Shown here piece after piece: positions 45,859 through 55,616 of a stretch of 64,000 nucleotides of DNA. The position numbers and the translations under genes were made by a program. The stretch's first letter is position 1. Each line of letters starts with the position of its first letter. The notes beneath the pieces are model-generated. The model did no database searches. It saw only the letters and a program-made list of their open reading frames with translations, and was not told the DNA's origin. This stretch comes from Chloroherpetonaceae bacterium (GTDB lineage Bacteria > Bacteroidota > Chlorobiia > Chlorobiales > Thermochlorobacteraceae): contig JANRJQ010000004.1 in the NCBI GenBank assembly GCA_033763895.1, forward strand, positions 895,074 to 959,073, read 5' to 3'.

Positions 45859-47154
45859 TTAGCTTCGAATTCCTTTAAGAGCTTGAACCACATTCAGGCG
45901 CGACATTTTCCAAGCCGGGTAGGCTCCGGATATCACACCAAATAGTAACGAAAGAAAAAGGCCGATTAGAAAGACTTTCCAGTTCAATCCGAAATCTGCA
46001 TACTTCCATATTCCACTTTCATTTATCATTCGTAAAGCAAATACAGAGAGGATTAACCCTATAGCGCCTCCTATTACCGTAAGGCAAACATTCTCAATAA
46101 TAAACTGAGTAACTAATGTGGGGCTCGCTGCACCAAAGGCTTTTCTTACACCAATTTCGGAAGCGCGTTCCATCATTCGGCTGGTATTGAGGTTGATAAG
46201 ATTAACTGCCGGCAAAATCATAAAAACAAGATAAGCTAGAATTATACCCAGCATGAGTTTATGAGACTGTTCTGTGGATAGCATTTGCTCCCAATCGAAG
46301 AATAGATTGGCTGAGACAGACTCAAATTTCGTTCGTGGGCGAGTTTCGAGAAAGCTGTACTCTTTGGGGTCGGGAAAGATGACTTCATTCAATGCAGCTT
46401 GCGAGGCGGTTTTCACTTCATCGAAAAACGCTTTACTTTTCACCAAGTACATTGCTTGATAACCGCCGTCCATTAGATCTTCATTGGCTGTTGGAATTTT
46501 GTTGTAGTTTTGGTTGAGCGTCGAACTTATCGGCAGCCACATATCGGAAAAGGCAATACTGCGTGTTTCAGGGACATCTTTGACAACACCCACAACTTTA
46601 TAGTTATAGCCGTCATATAAGACGGTTTTTCCCACGGCATTCTCACCCTTAAAGAAACGGTTGCGAAGTGTTTCGTTAATGACACATACATTATTGCGGT
46701 TTTTATCGTCATCGTCTGAAAGTCCTCGTCCTTCAAGAAACTCGAAGTCGATGATTTCCCAATAAGCACCGTCTGTTCGGCGATTTCGGAAGCTGATTTT
46801 TTCGGTTTCGAGATAAATGATGCCCCCGCCACTATTTGTAAATACTGAATACTTTTCTACCATATCGCCAAGTTTTTCAACCGACTTACGCAGATAATGA
46901 TTAACGGTATAGTAGCCCGTACCATCGCTACTCCAATTGGAATTTTTGTCGGGGCTGCGCATCCTGTATCGCTCCGCCCAAAGCACACGATCAAATTTTT
47001 CTTCCGGCGCTTTGGCAGAAAAGCTGTAATCTAAGAATGAGCTTGCCACAACAAGCGTCATGAGTGTAAAACTGATTCCAAAAAGGCTCACGGCGGTAAA
47101 GAATTTGCGGCGCATGAGAACCTTCAGCGCAATGGTGATATAGTTTTTAATCAT
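45859..47154 (-). CDS. MacB-like ABC transporter permease (first)
   Basis: A 431-residue permease of the same family as the next gene. It has an N-terminal helix (FFTAVSLFGISFTLMTLVVA), a long extracytoplasmic domain, and C-terminal helices (MLGIILAYLVFMILPAVNLI, VCLTVIGGAIGLILSVFALR, VFLIGLFLSLLFGVISGAYP), ending in SRLNVVQALKGIRS, typical of these permeases. The coupling segment is MMERASEIGVRKAFGA. The ATPase gene ends 17 bases upstream and the second permease starts 28 bases downstream. Two different half-permeases suggest a heterodimer. Confidence 0.88.
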   Translation of the reverse strand: MIKNYITIALKVLMRRKFFTAVSLFGISFTLMTLVVASSFLDYSFSAKAPEEKFDRVLWAERYRMRSPDKNSNWSSDGTGYYTVNHYLRKSVEKLGDMVEKYSVFTNSGGGIIYLETEKISFRNRRTDGAYWEIIDFEFLEGRGLSDDDDKNRNNVCVINETLRNRFFKGENAVGKTVLYDGYNYKVVGVVKDVPETRSIAFSDMWLPISSTLNQNYNKIPTANEDLMDGGYQAMYLVKSKAFFDEVKTASQAALNEVIFPDPKEYSFLETRPRTKFESVSANLFFDWEQMLSTEQSHKLMLGIILAYLVFMILPAVNLINLNTSRMMERASEIGVRKAFGAASPTLVTQFIIENVCLTVIGGAIGLILSVFALRMINESGIWKYADFGLNWKVFLIGLFLSLLFGVISGAYPAWKMSRLNVVQALKGIRS

Positions 47155-47171
47155 TTTTTCTCCTTAATTCT

Positions 47172-47873
47172 TTAAGCGGTTTTATTGCCTGCAAATTCAT
47201 TGTGGACGGCATCTCCGACTAATTTTCCATCAAATATTCGGATAATGCGATGGGTTTCTTCGGCCATTCGCTCGTCGTGAGTAACCATTACAATGGTTGC
47301 ACCCTCACGGTTAAGTTCTTTAAGAATATTCATGATTTCACCAGCCATATGAGAATCAAGATTTCCGGTGGGTTCATCAGCTAGTATGAGTTTTGGCTTC
47401 CCAACGATTGCACGTGCAATTGCCACGCGCTGCTGCTGGCCACCTGAGAGTTGATTTGGGAAATGCTTTGTTCGCGAGGAAAGACCCACACGCTCTAGGG
47501 CTTCGAGTGCCAAAGCGCGTCGCTCGCCTGTAGAAAGGTTCCGATAAAGCAATGGCAGTTCGACATTATCGGTCACGCGAAGGTCGGTGATGAGGTGAAA
47601 GGTTTGAAAGATGAATCCAATTTTTTCATTACGAAGTTTTGCAAGATTTTTATCACTATATGAAATGATGGGTTTTTCATCTAACACGATTACGCCATTT
47701 GTGGGTGTGTCTAAGAGCCCCATAATATTCAGCAACGTTGATTTTCCGGAGCCGGAGGGGCCCATAATTGAGACGAATTCGCCGGCTTCAATCGATAAAT
47801 TGGCACTTGAAAGTGCTAGGGTTTCAAGCGTATCGGTACGATAAATTTTATTGACATTCTCTAGTCTCAACAT
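47172..47873 (-). CDS. ABC transporter ATP-binding protein (MacB/LolD-like)
   Basis: A 233-residue ATPase. Walker A is [10 protein letters not shown] near residue 40, the Q-loop FIFQTFHL, the signature [14 protein letters not shown], Walker [13 protein letters not shown] and the switch His in [10 protein letters not shown]. The sequence belongs to the MacB/LolD/FtsE group that drives mechanotransmission-type permeases rather than classical import. It stands between the adaptor gene (upstream) and two permease genes, so all four form one operon. Confidence 0.94.
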   Translation of the reverse strand: MLRLENVNKIYRTDTLETLALSSANLSIEAGEFVSIMGPSGSGKSTLLNIMGLLDTPTNGVIVLDEKPIISYSDKNLAKLRNEKIGFIFQTFHLITDLRVTDNVELPLLYRNLSTGERRALALEALERVGLSSRTKHFPNQLSGGQQQRVAIARAIVGKPKLILADEPTGNLDSHMAGEIMNILKELNREGATIVMVTHDERMAEETHRIIRIFDGKLVGDAVHNEFAGNKTA

Positions 47874-47909
47874 AGCGGTGTGTATTTTTGTTGATTTAAA
47901 AGTAGATGC

Positions 47910-49154
47910 TTATTTGATTGAAATTTCTTTTGCACCGGCATACTCCTTCATATCACTGAGGATGATCTCATCGCCCTCAAGAAGGCCGCCTAATATTTCG
48001 ATGTAATCCGAATTTGAAATCCCGAGTACTATTTCCGTTCGAATGGCTTTTGACCCTCGCACAACAAAGACTGCCGGCTTCGAATTGGCGGTTATCATCG
48101 CACCCTTTTTGACACGCAAGGTTGCGAGTCGTTTTCCGGCAATCAGTGTCACATCAACGCGTTGATTGGAGCGAAAGCTGGATTGCTTTGATTGATCAAG
48201 TGTGATAAAAATTTTGACTACACCGTTCTCAACCGTTGGTTGAATGGAGCCAATGTGGCCTTTAATGATTTCTGTGCCTTGTTGAATTTCAGCGGGCATG
48301 CCCACATAAATTGTTTTTGAATGTACATCTGAAACACTGGCTTCAATTCGAAACGCACTTAGATCTGCGACCCGCGCGACCGTCTCTCCTCGGCGAACCG
48401 TGACTCCTTCCGTTTGAAGCGCAAAGGTGAGAATGCCGGGACGTTGCGATTTTGGAATTGATCGCTCATATTCATCGGTTGCTTGTTTTTTTTCTTTGTC
48501 AAGAATGTTCATTTCAAGTTCAACGCCTTCCAATTGCAAACGGGTTGAAAGTGTGGCATTTTCTTGATCCAATTGTAATTGAGCAAGCTCGGCTTGGGCG
48601 CGTTCCAAAGCAAGTGAGGCTTGCTCTAAGTCGTTTTTAGAAACAATTCCCTTTTCAAAGAGCAGAGAATTTTGATCAAGCTTTACACGATTTTGTTTCA
48701 CCTCCAATTCTTTGATTTTGATATCAGAGGCCAATCGCTTGATTCTCCCTTGAAGGGTTGCCCGAAGTTGTTCTTGGGCATTTTTTTTGAGGCTTACTTG
48801 ATCGGAAAGGCGTGAAAGTTTTAAGAAGGCTTCCCCCGCATCAAGCAATAAAATAGGTTCACCGCTCTTGAGTGTATCTCCGGCACGATGCAAAACCTTC
48901 AGAACACGAGAATCCATTGGGCTTGTGATGATTTCTTCTACTTCCGGAACAACCACACCGGTTGCGCCGATTCCGGCATCGACATCACCCTTTTCGACCA
49001 AAGCCGTTCGCACCAAAGACCGTTCAATTTTTGGCTGAAGCAGCGAACTAATTGCAAGGAAAATCATTAAGACAAAAGCCACACCACCGCCGATTTTCAG
49101 CCATTTATTTTGAGCGTTTCGTCGTAATACTTCCGGTTGTATTGGTCTATCCAT
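47910..49154 (-). CDS. Periplasmic adaptor subunit (HlyD/MacA-like)
   Basis: A 414-residue membrane-fusion protein with one N-terminal helix (KIGGGVAFVLMIFLAISSLL) and a MacA/HlyD body: a lipoyl half (VLHRAGDTLKSGEPILLLD), a long alpha-hairpin (roughly residues 110-215, rich in Leu, Glu and Lys: LKNAQEQLR-type heptads), the second lipoyl half, and a beta-barrel domain (IEASVSDVHSKTIYVGMPA, VVKIFITLDQS). It links the ABC permeases to an outer-membrane channel, which is not encoded nearby. It is the first gene of the operon. Confidence 0.88.
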   Translation of the reverse strand: MDRPIQPEVLRRNAQNKWLKIGGGVAFVLMIFLAISSLLQPKIERSLVRTALVEKGDVDAGIGATGVVVPEVEEIITSPMDSRVLKVLHRAGDTLKSGEPILLLDAGEAFLKLSRLSDQVSLKKNAQEQLRATLQGRIKRLASDIKIKELEVKQNRVKLDQNSLLFEKGIVSKNDLEQASLALERAQAELAQLQLDQENATLSTRLQLEGVELEMNILDKEKKQATDEYERSIPKSQRPGILTFALQTEGVTVRRGETVARVADLSAFRIEASVSDVHSKTIYVGMPAEIQQGTEIIKGHIGSIQPTVENGVVKIFITLDQSKQSSFRSNQRVDVTLIAGKRLATLRVKKGAMITANSKPAVFVVRGSKAIRTEIVLGISNSDYIEILGGLLEGDEIILSDMKEYAGAKEISIK

Positions 49155-49356
49155 TGCTTTTGATTCTTTCGAAATATTTCCAATTGAGGGGTTTTCTTGG
49201 TCATTTATGTCTTCTTATTCCAAGAATTCCTCACATACAAGTAGTCAAACCTTATGCCAAAGTTGTGATTTTCTTTATTAACTCCGCTTGTGTGAAGTGG
49301 GATAAGGGATTTCAGGTGGGTTAATTTTTTGAGTGATTTTGAATTTTTATGATTGA

Positions 49357-49386
49357 ATAAAAAAAAGTGTTCGATTTCGAACACTT
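49357..49386 (-). terminator. Rho-independent terminator of the mutase operon
   Basis: A 9-bp stem (49365-49373 with 49378-49386), a 4-base loop and eight T on the minus strand. It lies just past the stop of the acidic membrane protein. Confidence 0.88.
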
Positions 49387-49416
49387 ATGTGTGCGGTTTC
49401 AACCAGTTCGCGGTGA

Positions 49417-49779
49417 TTAATCGCCGCCGTCGCCACCGCCACCGTCGCCGCCGGAGTCGCCGCTTGAATCTGACCCTGTGCTTGAATCGGAATCACTATC
49501 GGAATCTGTTCCACTTTCAGAATCACGAGAATCTTCACTTTTTGGGTCATTGGTTAACGAATCGGCAATCATTACCGTGTTCATGAAGCTTTCGCCGGAA
49601 TCATCGCCATTATTTCTTCGGCTTCTTTCTGCATTCTCTTCAATTTGTTGGCTCAATCGATCGCGTTCAAATTCTTGACCGGTTTCAGGATTCCTGCCTA
49701 AGCCTTCCTTTGCAAGAAAGGTTTTGTAGAGAACTGCAATCAGCACACCTACAATTATTGTTGTAACGATTATTGTCAT
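49417..49779 (-). CDS. Small membrane protein with acidic, Gly-rich tail
   Basis: A 120-residue protein with one N-terminal transmembrane helix ([18 protein letters not shown]) and a soluble part. Residues ~20-75 are charged ([18 protein letters not shown]); residues 78-120 consist almost only of Asp, Ser, Gly and Glu ([20 protein letters not shown] and GGGG runs). The ATG overlaps the methylmalonyl-CoA mutase stop (ATGA), so its translation is coupled to that of the mutase. No family was recognised; the tail resembles the Gly/Asp-rich ends of some bacterial membrane proteins. A low-complexity tail could bind Ca2+ or act as a spacer. Confidence 0.72.
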   Translation of the reverse strand: MTIIVTTIIVGVLIAVLYKTFLAKEGLGRNPETGQEFERDRLSQQIEENAERSRRNNGDDSGESFMNTVMIADSLTNDPKSEDSRDSESGTDSDSDSDSSTGSDSSGDSGGDGGGGDGGD

Positions 49780-51971
49780 TGACGACCGGTTTGAATTGGC
49801 TTTTGAAGACTGATTAAAATGTTTAGAAGTCTTTTTGCTGCATCTGCGATTACTGTTCCGGGACCGAAAACCGCAACCACACCGGCTTTCTCAAGAAATG
49901 CATAATCTTTTTCGGGAATGACCCCTCCGGCAACAACTAAAATATCTTCGCGTCCATATTTCTTTAATTCGCCGATAATTTCGGGCACCAATGTTTTATG
50001 ACCGGCGGCAAGGCTCGAAACGCCAAGAATGTGAACATCGCTTTCTACGGCTTGTTTTGCGACTTCGGCGGGCGTTTGAAAAAGCGGACCGATATCCACA
50101 TCGAAGCCTAAATCGGCAAAGGCTGTAGAAATGACTTTTGCCCCACGGTCGTGCCCATCTTGCCCGACTTTCGCAACAAGGATTCTTGCCCTTCGGCCTT
50201 CACGAGCCGCGAATTCATCTGAAAGCTTTCGCGCCTCTTCCACCAATTTATCATGTGCTGTTTCCATTGCATATACGCCACTGATGGCTTTGATTTCAGG
50301 CTTAAACCGACCAAAAACTTTTTCAAGTGCTGAAGAAATTTCGCCAAGCGTTGCTTTTGCTCGTCCGGCTTCAACGGCGAGCGCCAAGAGATTTCCGGTT
50401 CCGGTTGCCGCCGCTTCGCGAAGTGACTCAAGGGCAGCACTCACATCGGCGTTATTTCGCTCACGCTTAATTCTTTCGATGCGTTCAATCTGTGAGGCGC
50501 GAACGGCGGTGTTATCGATTTCAAGTGTATCGAGCGGTTCTTCATGCTCCGTTCGAAATCGGTTGATACCCACAATCACTTCTTTTCCGGTATCAATTCG
50601 CGCTTGCCTTCGTGTTGCCGCTTCTTCGATTCTTGCTTTAGGTAATCCTTGCTCGATTGCTTTTGTCATCCCCCCAAGTGATTCAATTTCCTCGAGATGC
50701 GCCTTCGCTTTTTTGATCAGTTCTCCGGTAAGGTATTCAACATAGTATGAGCCGCCCCAAGGATCGATAATGCGGCATAAGTCAGTTTCTTCTTGCAGAT
50801 AAAGTTGAGTGTTTCGGGCAATGCGAGCGGAAAAATCGGTTGGTAAAGCGATGGCTTCATCGAGTGCATTGGTATGAAGCGACTGCGTTCCGCCGCAAGT
50901 TGCGGCTAAAGCTTCAATACAGGTTCGAACAATATTATTGAACGGTTGCTGCGCGGTAAGGCTCCAGCCGGAGGTTTGCGAGTGGGCACGCAGCGCCATT
51001 GATTTTGGATTTTTCGGTTGAAAGTTGCTCACGATTTCTGCCCAGAGCACGCGTGCAGCACGAAGTTTCGCAACTTCCATAAAGAAATTCATTCCAATGC
51101 CCCAAAAGAAGGAGAGCCTCGGTGCGAAGTCATCAATCGAAAGACCCGCTTTCAATCCGGTGCGAATGTATTCAAGCCCGTCTGCTAAAGTGTAAGCGAG
51201 TTCGATATCGGCGGTAGCGCCGGCTTCTTGCATGTGAGAGCCGGAGATGCTGATGCTATTGAACTTTGGCATATTCTTGGCCGTGTAAGAAAAGATATCG
51301 CCAATGATGCGCATTGAAGGTGTGGGTGGATAGATGAATGTATTCCGCACCATAAATTCCTTCAGAATATCGTTCTGTATGGTGCCGGAGAGTTTTTCCT
51401 TTGGAACGCCTTGGGCCTCTGCAGCAAGAATGTAAAAGGCCATTATTGGAATCACGGCACCGTTCATCGTCATCGAAACGGAAATATCCCCAAGCGGAAT
51501 ACCTTCGAAAAGCCGCATCATATCTTCGAGGGTATCGATTGCGACACCAGCCTTACCGACATCGCCGGAAACGCGAGGGTGATCGCTATCATATCCTCGG
51601 TGCGTTGCAAGGTCAAAGGCGACGGAAAGTCCTTTTTGCCCTGCCGCCAAATTGCGCTTATAAAATGCATTTGATTCTTCGGCGGTTGAAAACCCGGCAT
51701 ATTGGCGAACGGTCCAAGGCCTTGCGGCATACATTGAAGCATAAGGCCCTCGTAAAAATGGCGGTGCACCGGCAGCATAATCTAAATGCTTATAATCTTT
51801 GATGTCCTCTTTGGTGAATTGATGTGGAATCGGAATTCGCTCGGCCGTCTCGAACTTGGGATTTTCTGCATCTAGACGCTTCCTATCGGTTGGATTTGCA
51901 AAAAGAGAACTTTCGGTGAAGGCTTTCAGGGCGTCCTGAAAAGAAGCGAACTTTGGTGTAAGGTTTGACAT
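49776..51971 (-). CDS. scpA: Methylmalonyl-CoA mutase, large subunit
   Basis: A 731-residue adenosylcobalamin enzyme that interconverts (R)-methylmalonyl-CoA and succinyl-CoA. The TIM barrel (to about residue 560) has the family's [52 protein letters not shown] and [14 protein letters not shown]. The C-terminal B12 domain has [17 protein letters not shown] with the His that ligates cobalt (DxHxxG). The small subunit (MutA) and the MeaB chaperone are not in the window, so it may form a homodimer. It is the first gene of an operon with the acidic membrane protein. Together with leucine and glutamate dehydrogenase it indicates propionyl-CoA/branched-chain catabolism, or a propionyl-CoA step in carbon fixation. 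Confidence 0.96.
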   Translation of the reverse strand: MSNLTPKFASFQDALKAFTESSLFANPTDRKRLDAENPKFETAERIPIPHQFTKEDIKDYKHLDYAAGAPPFLRGPYASMYAARPWTVRQYAGFSTAEESNAFYKRNLAAGQKGLSVAFDLATHRGYDSDHPRVSGDVGKAGVAIDTLEDMMRLFEGIPLGDISVSMTMNGAVIPIMAFYILAAEAQGVPKEKLSGTIQNDILKEFMVRNTFIYPPTPSMRIIGDIFSYTAKNMPKFNSISISGSHMQEAGATADIELAYTLADGLEYIRTGLKAGLSIDDFAPRLSFFWGIGMNFFMEVAKLRAARVLWAEIVSNFQPKNPKSMALRAHSQTSGWSLTAQQPFNNIVRTCIEALAATCGGTQSLHTNALDEAIALPTDFSARIARNTQLYLQEETDLCRIIDPWGGSYYVEYLTGELIKKAKAHLEEIESLGGMTKAIEQGLPKARIEEAATRRQARIDTGKEVIVGINRFRTEHEEPLDTLEIDNTAVRASQIERIERIKRERNNADVSAALESLREAAATGTGNLLALAVEAGRAKATLGEISSALEKVFGRFKPEIKAISGVYAMETAHDKLVEEARKLSDEFAAREGRRARILVAKVGQDGHDRGAKVISTAFADLGFDVDIGPLFQTPAEVAKQAVESDVHILGVSSLAAGHKTLVPEIIGELKKYGREDILVVAGGVIPEKDYAFLEKAGVVAVFGPGTVIADAAKRLLNILISLQKPIQTGRQ

Positions 51972-52137
51972 TGCGGCGACATTTGGTTACTGAATCTGCC
52001 GGTGGCTCACGATTGTTTCCACAGAGCCAATGATATGGGATAAAGGTACAGTCTTTTATGAAGAGTTTTAAGAAAAAAATTGAAACAGGCCTTGTAACAA
52101 TTCCTATTTATTCTCGAATTTCTTTGGCTAATTTATT

Positions 52138-52974
52138 TTAATCTTCAATCGAAATACCAGTATATTTCTTAACCCTTTCGAGGGATTCACCTTCTTTTAT
52201 CATTGTGCGTGCCGTTTCAAGAAGCCCTTCCAATTTTCCCTCTAATTTTCCTTCATGAAAGGCAGTATCATTCACGCCTTTCAAATCGCGGTATTGCTTG
52301 AGGCTGCTTTCGTAGCGGTCTAATTCGGGTGAATTGAATTTAGCAATCTCCGCTTTTTCAAAAGCCTGAAGAAAAATGGAATCTTTAAAGATTTTAGGAA
52401 TCTCGGTGAAGTCTTCTAAGTGCTTTATGAAGTATAGCCACTGATCAAGCCTTGAAGTTAATTCATCTTCATTTTTATTAAAGTTTGGCATTTCAAGGTA
52501 AATGAAGGTGAGCTTATCATAGAAAACTTTTCCATTCTGATTTTTCAGGAGAATGGTATGAAGCACTTGAGATTTCTCAGCTTCTGATTCGTAGTCATCA
52601 AAAGTAAAATCTAAAATACCGATGCAGTAAACGGCCTTGAGATTGTAATTCCAAGTGCCCTTTTCAGCTTGTTCACGAATCGGGAAAGTGGAATAGTAAA
52701 CGGTTCGATCTTTGAAATAATTTTGTTTTGCCTTTTGAAGCTCAACGATGAATTTCTCGCCATCTTCATTTTCACAATAGATATCATAAACAGCTTTTCG
52801 TTCAATATCGGTGATGCCAAGTTGCTCGGCATTTTTGAAAGTGAGATCCACAATTTTTTTCTTTGGCGCAAGCAAGGCATTGAGAAAATCCATAAGCAGG
52901 GGCTTGCTGGCTTCTTCACCAAAAATTTTTTTGAAACCGAAATCGGTAAAAGGGTTGATATAAATCGCTTTCAT
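52138..52974 (-). CDS. Rpn-family PD-(D/E)XK nuclease
   Basis: A 278-residue protein of the Rpn/PDDEXK_2 family, long labelled putative transposase. It starts MKAIYINPFTDFGFKKIFG, the family N-terminus, and has the nuclease core in VYDIYCENEDGEKFIVELQK (Asp ... Glu-x-Gln). The C-terminal helix carries a short EGKLEGKLEG repeat, common in this family. Rpn proteins are DNA endonucleases that can promote recombination; in Bacteroidota they occur in many copies. No flanking inverted repeats were seen, so it is not shown to be a mobile element here. It is transcribed alone. Confidence 0.9.
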   Translation of the reverse strand: MKAIYINPFTDFGFKKIFGEEASKPLLMDFLNALLAPKKKIVDLTFKNAEQLGITDIERKAVYDIYCENEDGEKFIVELQKAKQNYFKDRTVYYSTFPIREQAEKGTWNYNLKAVYCIGILDFTFDDYESEAEKSQVLHTILLKNQNGKVFYDKLTFIYLEMPNFNKNEDELTSRLDQWLYFIKHLEDFTEIPKIFKDSIFLQAFEKAEIAKFNSPELDRYESSLKQYRDLKGVNDTAFHEGKLEGKLEGLLETARTMIKEGESLERVKKYTGISIED

Positions 52975-53033
52975 ACCATTGCTTTAATAAGGCTTCAATA
53001 ATTTCTTCTTCACGAAACGAGTTTAAGACAAAG

Positions 53034-54035
53034 TTACATCAATTCATGCTTTGGCTCGCGGGTCATGAGTTCATAAACCGCGGTGCGCGCATCTTTCCCT
53101 TCATAGAGCATTTTATAAACAGCTTCTGTGAGGGGCATTTCGACATCGGCTTTTTTAGCAAGATCCATCACGGCTTTGGTGGTTGAAACGCCTTCGGCAA
53201 TCATGACCATCTCATCGATAATTTCTTGAAGTTTCCGGCCCTTGCCGATTTGCTCACCCACATAGCGATTTCGGCTATGTCGAGAGGCACAGGTCACGAC
53301 CAAATCTCCAATTCCGGCAAGGCCTGAAAAGGTGAGTGGATTGGCGCCATATTGCGCTCCAAGGCGCGACATCTCCGCGAGCCCACGCGTGATAATCGCG
53401 GCTTTGGCATTATCGCCAAACCCAACGCCATCGGCAATTCCGGCGGCAATCGCCATTATATTTTTTACTGAACCGGCGAGTTCAACACCAACAACATCTG
53501 TATTCACATAAACTCGAAACATCGGTGCAGTAAAGACTTCTTGAATTTTGCGCGATGTTTTCAAATCATGCGAAGCAACGACTACTGTCGTCGGTTGTTT
53601 GCGTGAAAGCTCCTCCGCGTGGCTTGGGCCGTAAAGAATCGCGACCTGCTCCAAGTGAACGCTTGGAAGCGAATCGCGAACCACTTCCGACATTCTCATC
53701 CCTGTTTTAACTTCAATCCCTTTTGAGACAATCACAAAAATACGCTGAGCATGATCAAGCCCGTTGAGCTGTGTGAGTGTTTCACGGACGGCTTGTGAGG
53801 GCGTGGCAACGACCACAATCTCAGAACGAACTACCGCTTCCAGAATATCGCCCAATACTCGAAGATTCTCAGGAAATGCAATGCACTTGAGATACCGCTT
53901 GTTTTCCCGTTCTTCTTGCAGTTGCTTTGCAAACTCAGGCCGGTGCGCCCAAAGCGTCACATCATGCTGATTTTCTGAAAGCAAAATGGCGAGGGTTGTT
54001 CCCCAACTGCCGGCTCCAAGGACTGTGATTTTCAT
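53034..54035 (-). CDS. gpsA: Glycerol-3-phosphate dehydrogenase [NAD(P)+]
   Basis: A 333-residue enzyme that reduces dihydroxyacetone phosphate to sn-glycerol-3-phosphate, the first step of phospholipid synthesis. It opens [19 protein letters not shown] with the coenzyme loop GAGSWG; the catalytic Lys is in [15 protein letters not shown]; other family marks are [20 protein letters not shown] and [15 protein letters not shown]. The ATG at 54035 fits the usual start; an ATG three codons earlier (54044) is possible. The genes beside it are an Rpn nuclease and a 5-formyl-THF cyclo-ligase. Confidence 0.95.
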   Translation of the reverse strand: MKITVLGAGSWGTTLAILLSENQHDVTLWAHRPEFAKQLQEERENKRYLKCIAFPENLRVLGDILEAVVRSEIVVVATPSQAVRETLTQLNGLDHAQRIFVIVSKGIEVKTGMRMSEVVRDSLPSVHLEQVAILYGPSHAEELSRKQPTTVVVASHDLKTSRKIQEVFTAPMFRVYVNTDVVGVELAGSVKNIMAIAAGIADGVGFGDNAKAAIITRGLAEMSRLGAQYGANPLTFSGLAGIGDLVVTCASRHSRNRYVGEQIGKGRKLQEIIDEMVMIAEGVSTTKAVMDLAKKADVEMPLTEAVYKMLYEGKDARTAVYELMTREPKHELM

Positions 54036-54128
54036 ACCGATCATTTGTTGATTTTTTCAAAATAGAAATTTTCAGCCTTTCTTTTTCAACAGTTGCAGCA
54101 AGGGTTTCTTTCGATGAAAGCAGTGACG

Positions 54129-54162
54129 AATAGAGGAATATCAGACAAATAGAGGAATATCA
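54129..54162. repeat. 15-bp direct repeat at the 3' end of the cyclo-ligase gene
   Basis: AATAGAGGAATATCA occurs at 54129-54143 and 54148-54162, spaced 19 bases apart. The second copy includes the stop codon of the cyclo-ligase gene, so the first is a small tandem duplication just past it. Confidence 0.7.
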
Positions 54163-54759
54163 TCGAACTCGGCCATTTTCGGTAATGACCATTTCAAGCG
54201 GAAAATCGCGGTGTTCGAGTTCGTCGAAGAGTGGGATTGCCGGAACTTCTTGAAACGAAAACGCTACGCCAAGTGCCTTGGCAGAAACGCCTTCACTTTG
54301 TAGCCGTTCTAAAAATCGATCGTAAAAGCCCTTCCCATAACCCAACCGATTTCCCTTTTTATCGAAGGCAAGAAGTGGAACAAGGATAACATCCAAACGC
54401 TTTTCATCAAACGCAATCACCTCTTTTGGCACAGGAACTTGAAACCCGGCTTGATGCAATTCCGACTGAGGAAGGAGCGCAACACTTTGAATTTCGCGAC
54501 CTTGAACAAGCGGCACAGCAATGGCTGCGCCTCGTTGATGGAGCGCGTTTATGAGGGGTGTTAAATCGGGTTCACGCTTTTCTTTGATTGAAAGAAACAA
54601 ATGAACTGAGCGAGCAGCGGTAACTTCGGGCAGTTCCAAAAGGCGTAAACTCAATGCTTGGCAAAGTGCGTCATACTGCTTCGCCTGAAGCGCCATTCTT
54701 TGGGCTTTCATTTGCGAGCGAAGTGCGTCGCGAGCTGCTTTGATTTCGCCGATTTTCAT
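54160..54759 (-). CDS. 5-formyltetrahydrofolate cyclo-ligase
   Basis: A 199-residue cytoplasmic enzyme that converts 5-formyl-THF to 5,10-methenyl-THF using ATP. It has the N-terminal helix KAARDALRSQMKAQRMAL, then VHLFLSIKEKREPDLTPLI, the DVILVPLLAFDKKGNRLGYG segment (ATP/folate site) and GKGFYDRFLERL. The ATG at 54759 gives the usual length; the frame is open to a GTG at 54828, adding 23 residues without a helix match. The gene is divergent from a FAH-family gene, the two starts being about 80 bases apart. Confidence 0.93.
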   Translation of the reverse strand: MKIGEIKAARDALRSQMKAQRMALQAKQYDALCQALSLRLLELPEVTAARSVHLFLSIKEKREPDLTPLINALHQRGAAIAVPLVQGREIQSVALLPQSELHQAGFQVPVPKEVIAFDEKRLDVILVPLLAFDKKGNRLGYGKGFYDRFLERLQSEGVSAKALGVAFSFQEVPAIPLFDELEHRDFPLEMVITENGRVR

Positions 54760-54839
54760 TTCTAAAAAGGTTGTACTTTTGAGATAACTTACAGCATTCT
54801 TAAAACTTTCTTGATAGAAATTAACCACAAGTCATCGTT

Positions 54840-55616
54840 ATGCCAGAGGTCCAGCTTGGTTCTGAAAAAAGAGCAGTTTCAAATATTTTTTGTGTCGGTA
54901 AAAATTACGCCGATCATGTTCGTGAAATGAAAGCCATCTTTGCAGGGACCGAAGAAAATGAACCGGTTGTTTTTTCGAAACCCACTTCCGCGCTTGTCTT
55001 CAATGGCGGCGAGATATCCATCCCACACTTTCAAGGCAAGCCAATTGCTAAAGAGCTTCATCACGAAGTTGAGTTGGTTTTGCTTATCGGGAAAAATGCT
55101 GAGAATCTTTCACCCGAAGAAGCGCAGACCGCTGTTGCGGGGTATGGAATTGGTTTGGATATGACGTTGCGCGATAAGCAAACGGCCGCAAAAAAGGCGG
55201 GGTCGCCGTGGTTTATATCTAAAGGATTTCGGTCGAGTGCGGCGGTTTCTCCGTTTATTCATTCAAATAATCTTGAGGCAGCAGCATCTCTTTCATTAAC
55301 ACTTGAAAAAAACGGTGTGCGTGTTCAACGCGGGCATACTTCTCAGATGATTTTTAATACACGATTTATCATTTCATACCTTTCGCATCTCTTTGGGTTG
55401 CAAGCAGGAGATCTTATTTATACCGGCACACCCTCCGGAATTGGTCCGGTTGAATCGGGAGACCGGCTTGTGGCAACTTTGGCCGAGTCTAATATGGTTC
55501 TTGCAAAAGAAACCTTGAGTTCGGAGATGCGTAACACAGAATCAGGAAATCAGGAGGCTCCACCTCAATTCCTTGATCAATCTATCTTAGCAACACTTGA
55601 AATCCGAATCCATTGA
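54840..55616 (+). CDS. Fumarylacetoacetate hydrolase family protein
   Basis: A 258-residue metal-dependent enzyme of the FAH family, which cleaves C-C bonds in beta-diketones or catalyses related decarboxylation/isomerisation (the Hpa/YcgM group). Marks are IFCVGKNYADHVREM, the metal site in HHEVELVLLIGKNAENL and YGIGLDMTLRDKQ, SPWFISKGF and LIYTGTPSGIGPVESGD. The size is somewhat longer than simple YcgM-like members (~220), owing to a C-terminal extension of ~40 residues. The last 20 bases overlap the next gene, which begins with a TTG. The real substrate cannot be told. Confidence 0.9.
   Translation: MPEVQLGSEKRAVSNIFCVGKNYADHVREMKAIFAGTEENEPVVFSKPTSALVFNGGEISIPHFQGKPIAKELHHEVELVLLIGKNAENLSPEEAQTAVAGYGIGLDMTLRDKQTAAKKAGSPWFISKGFRSSAAVSPFIHSNNLEAAASLSLTLEKNGVRVQRGHTSQMIFNTRFIISYLSHLFGLQAGDLIYTGTPSGIGPVESGDRLVATLAESNMVLAKETLSSEMRNTESGNQEAPPQFLDQSILATLEIRIH

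Noticed and set aside
50131..50745. 204-residue Ser/Ala/Arg-rich open frame on the plus strand
   Set aside because: Antisense to methylmalonyl-CoA mutase; typical by-product of codon bias.
52138..52974. Rpn-type protein as an insertion sequence
   Set aside because: No terminal inverted repeats or target duplication were found around it; the family is a nuclease family.
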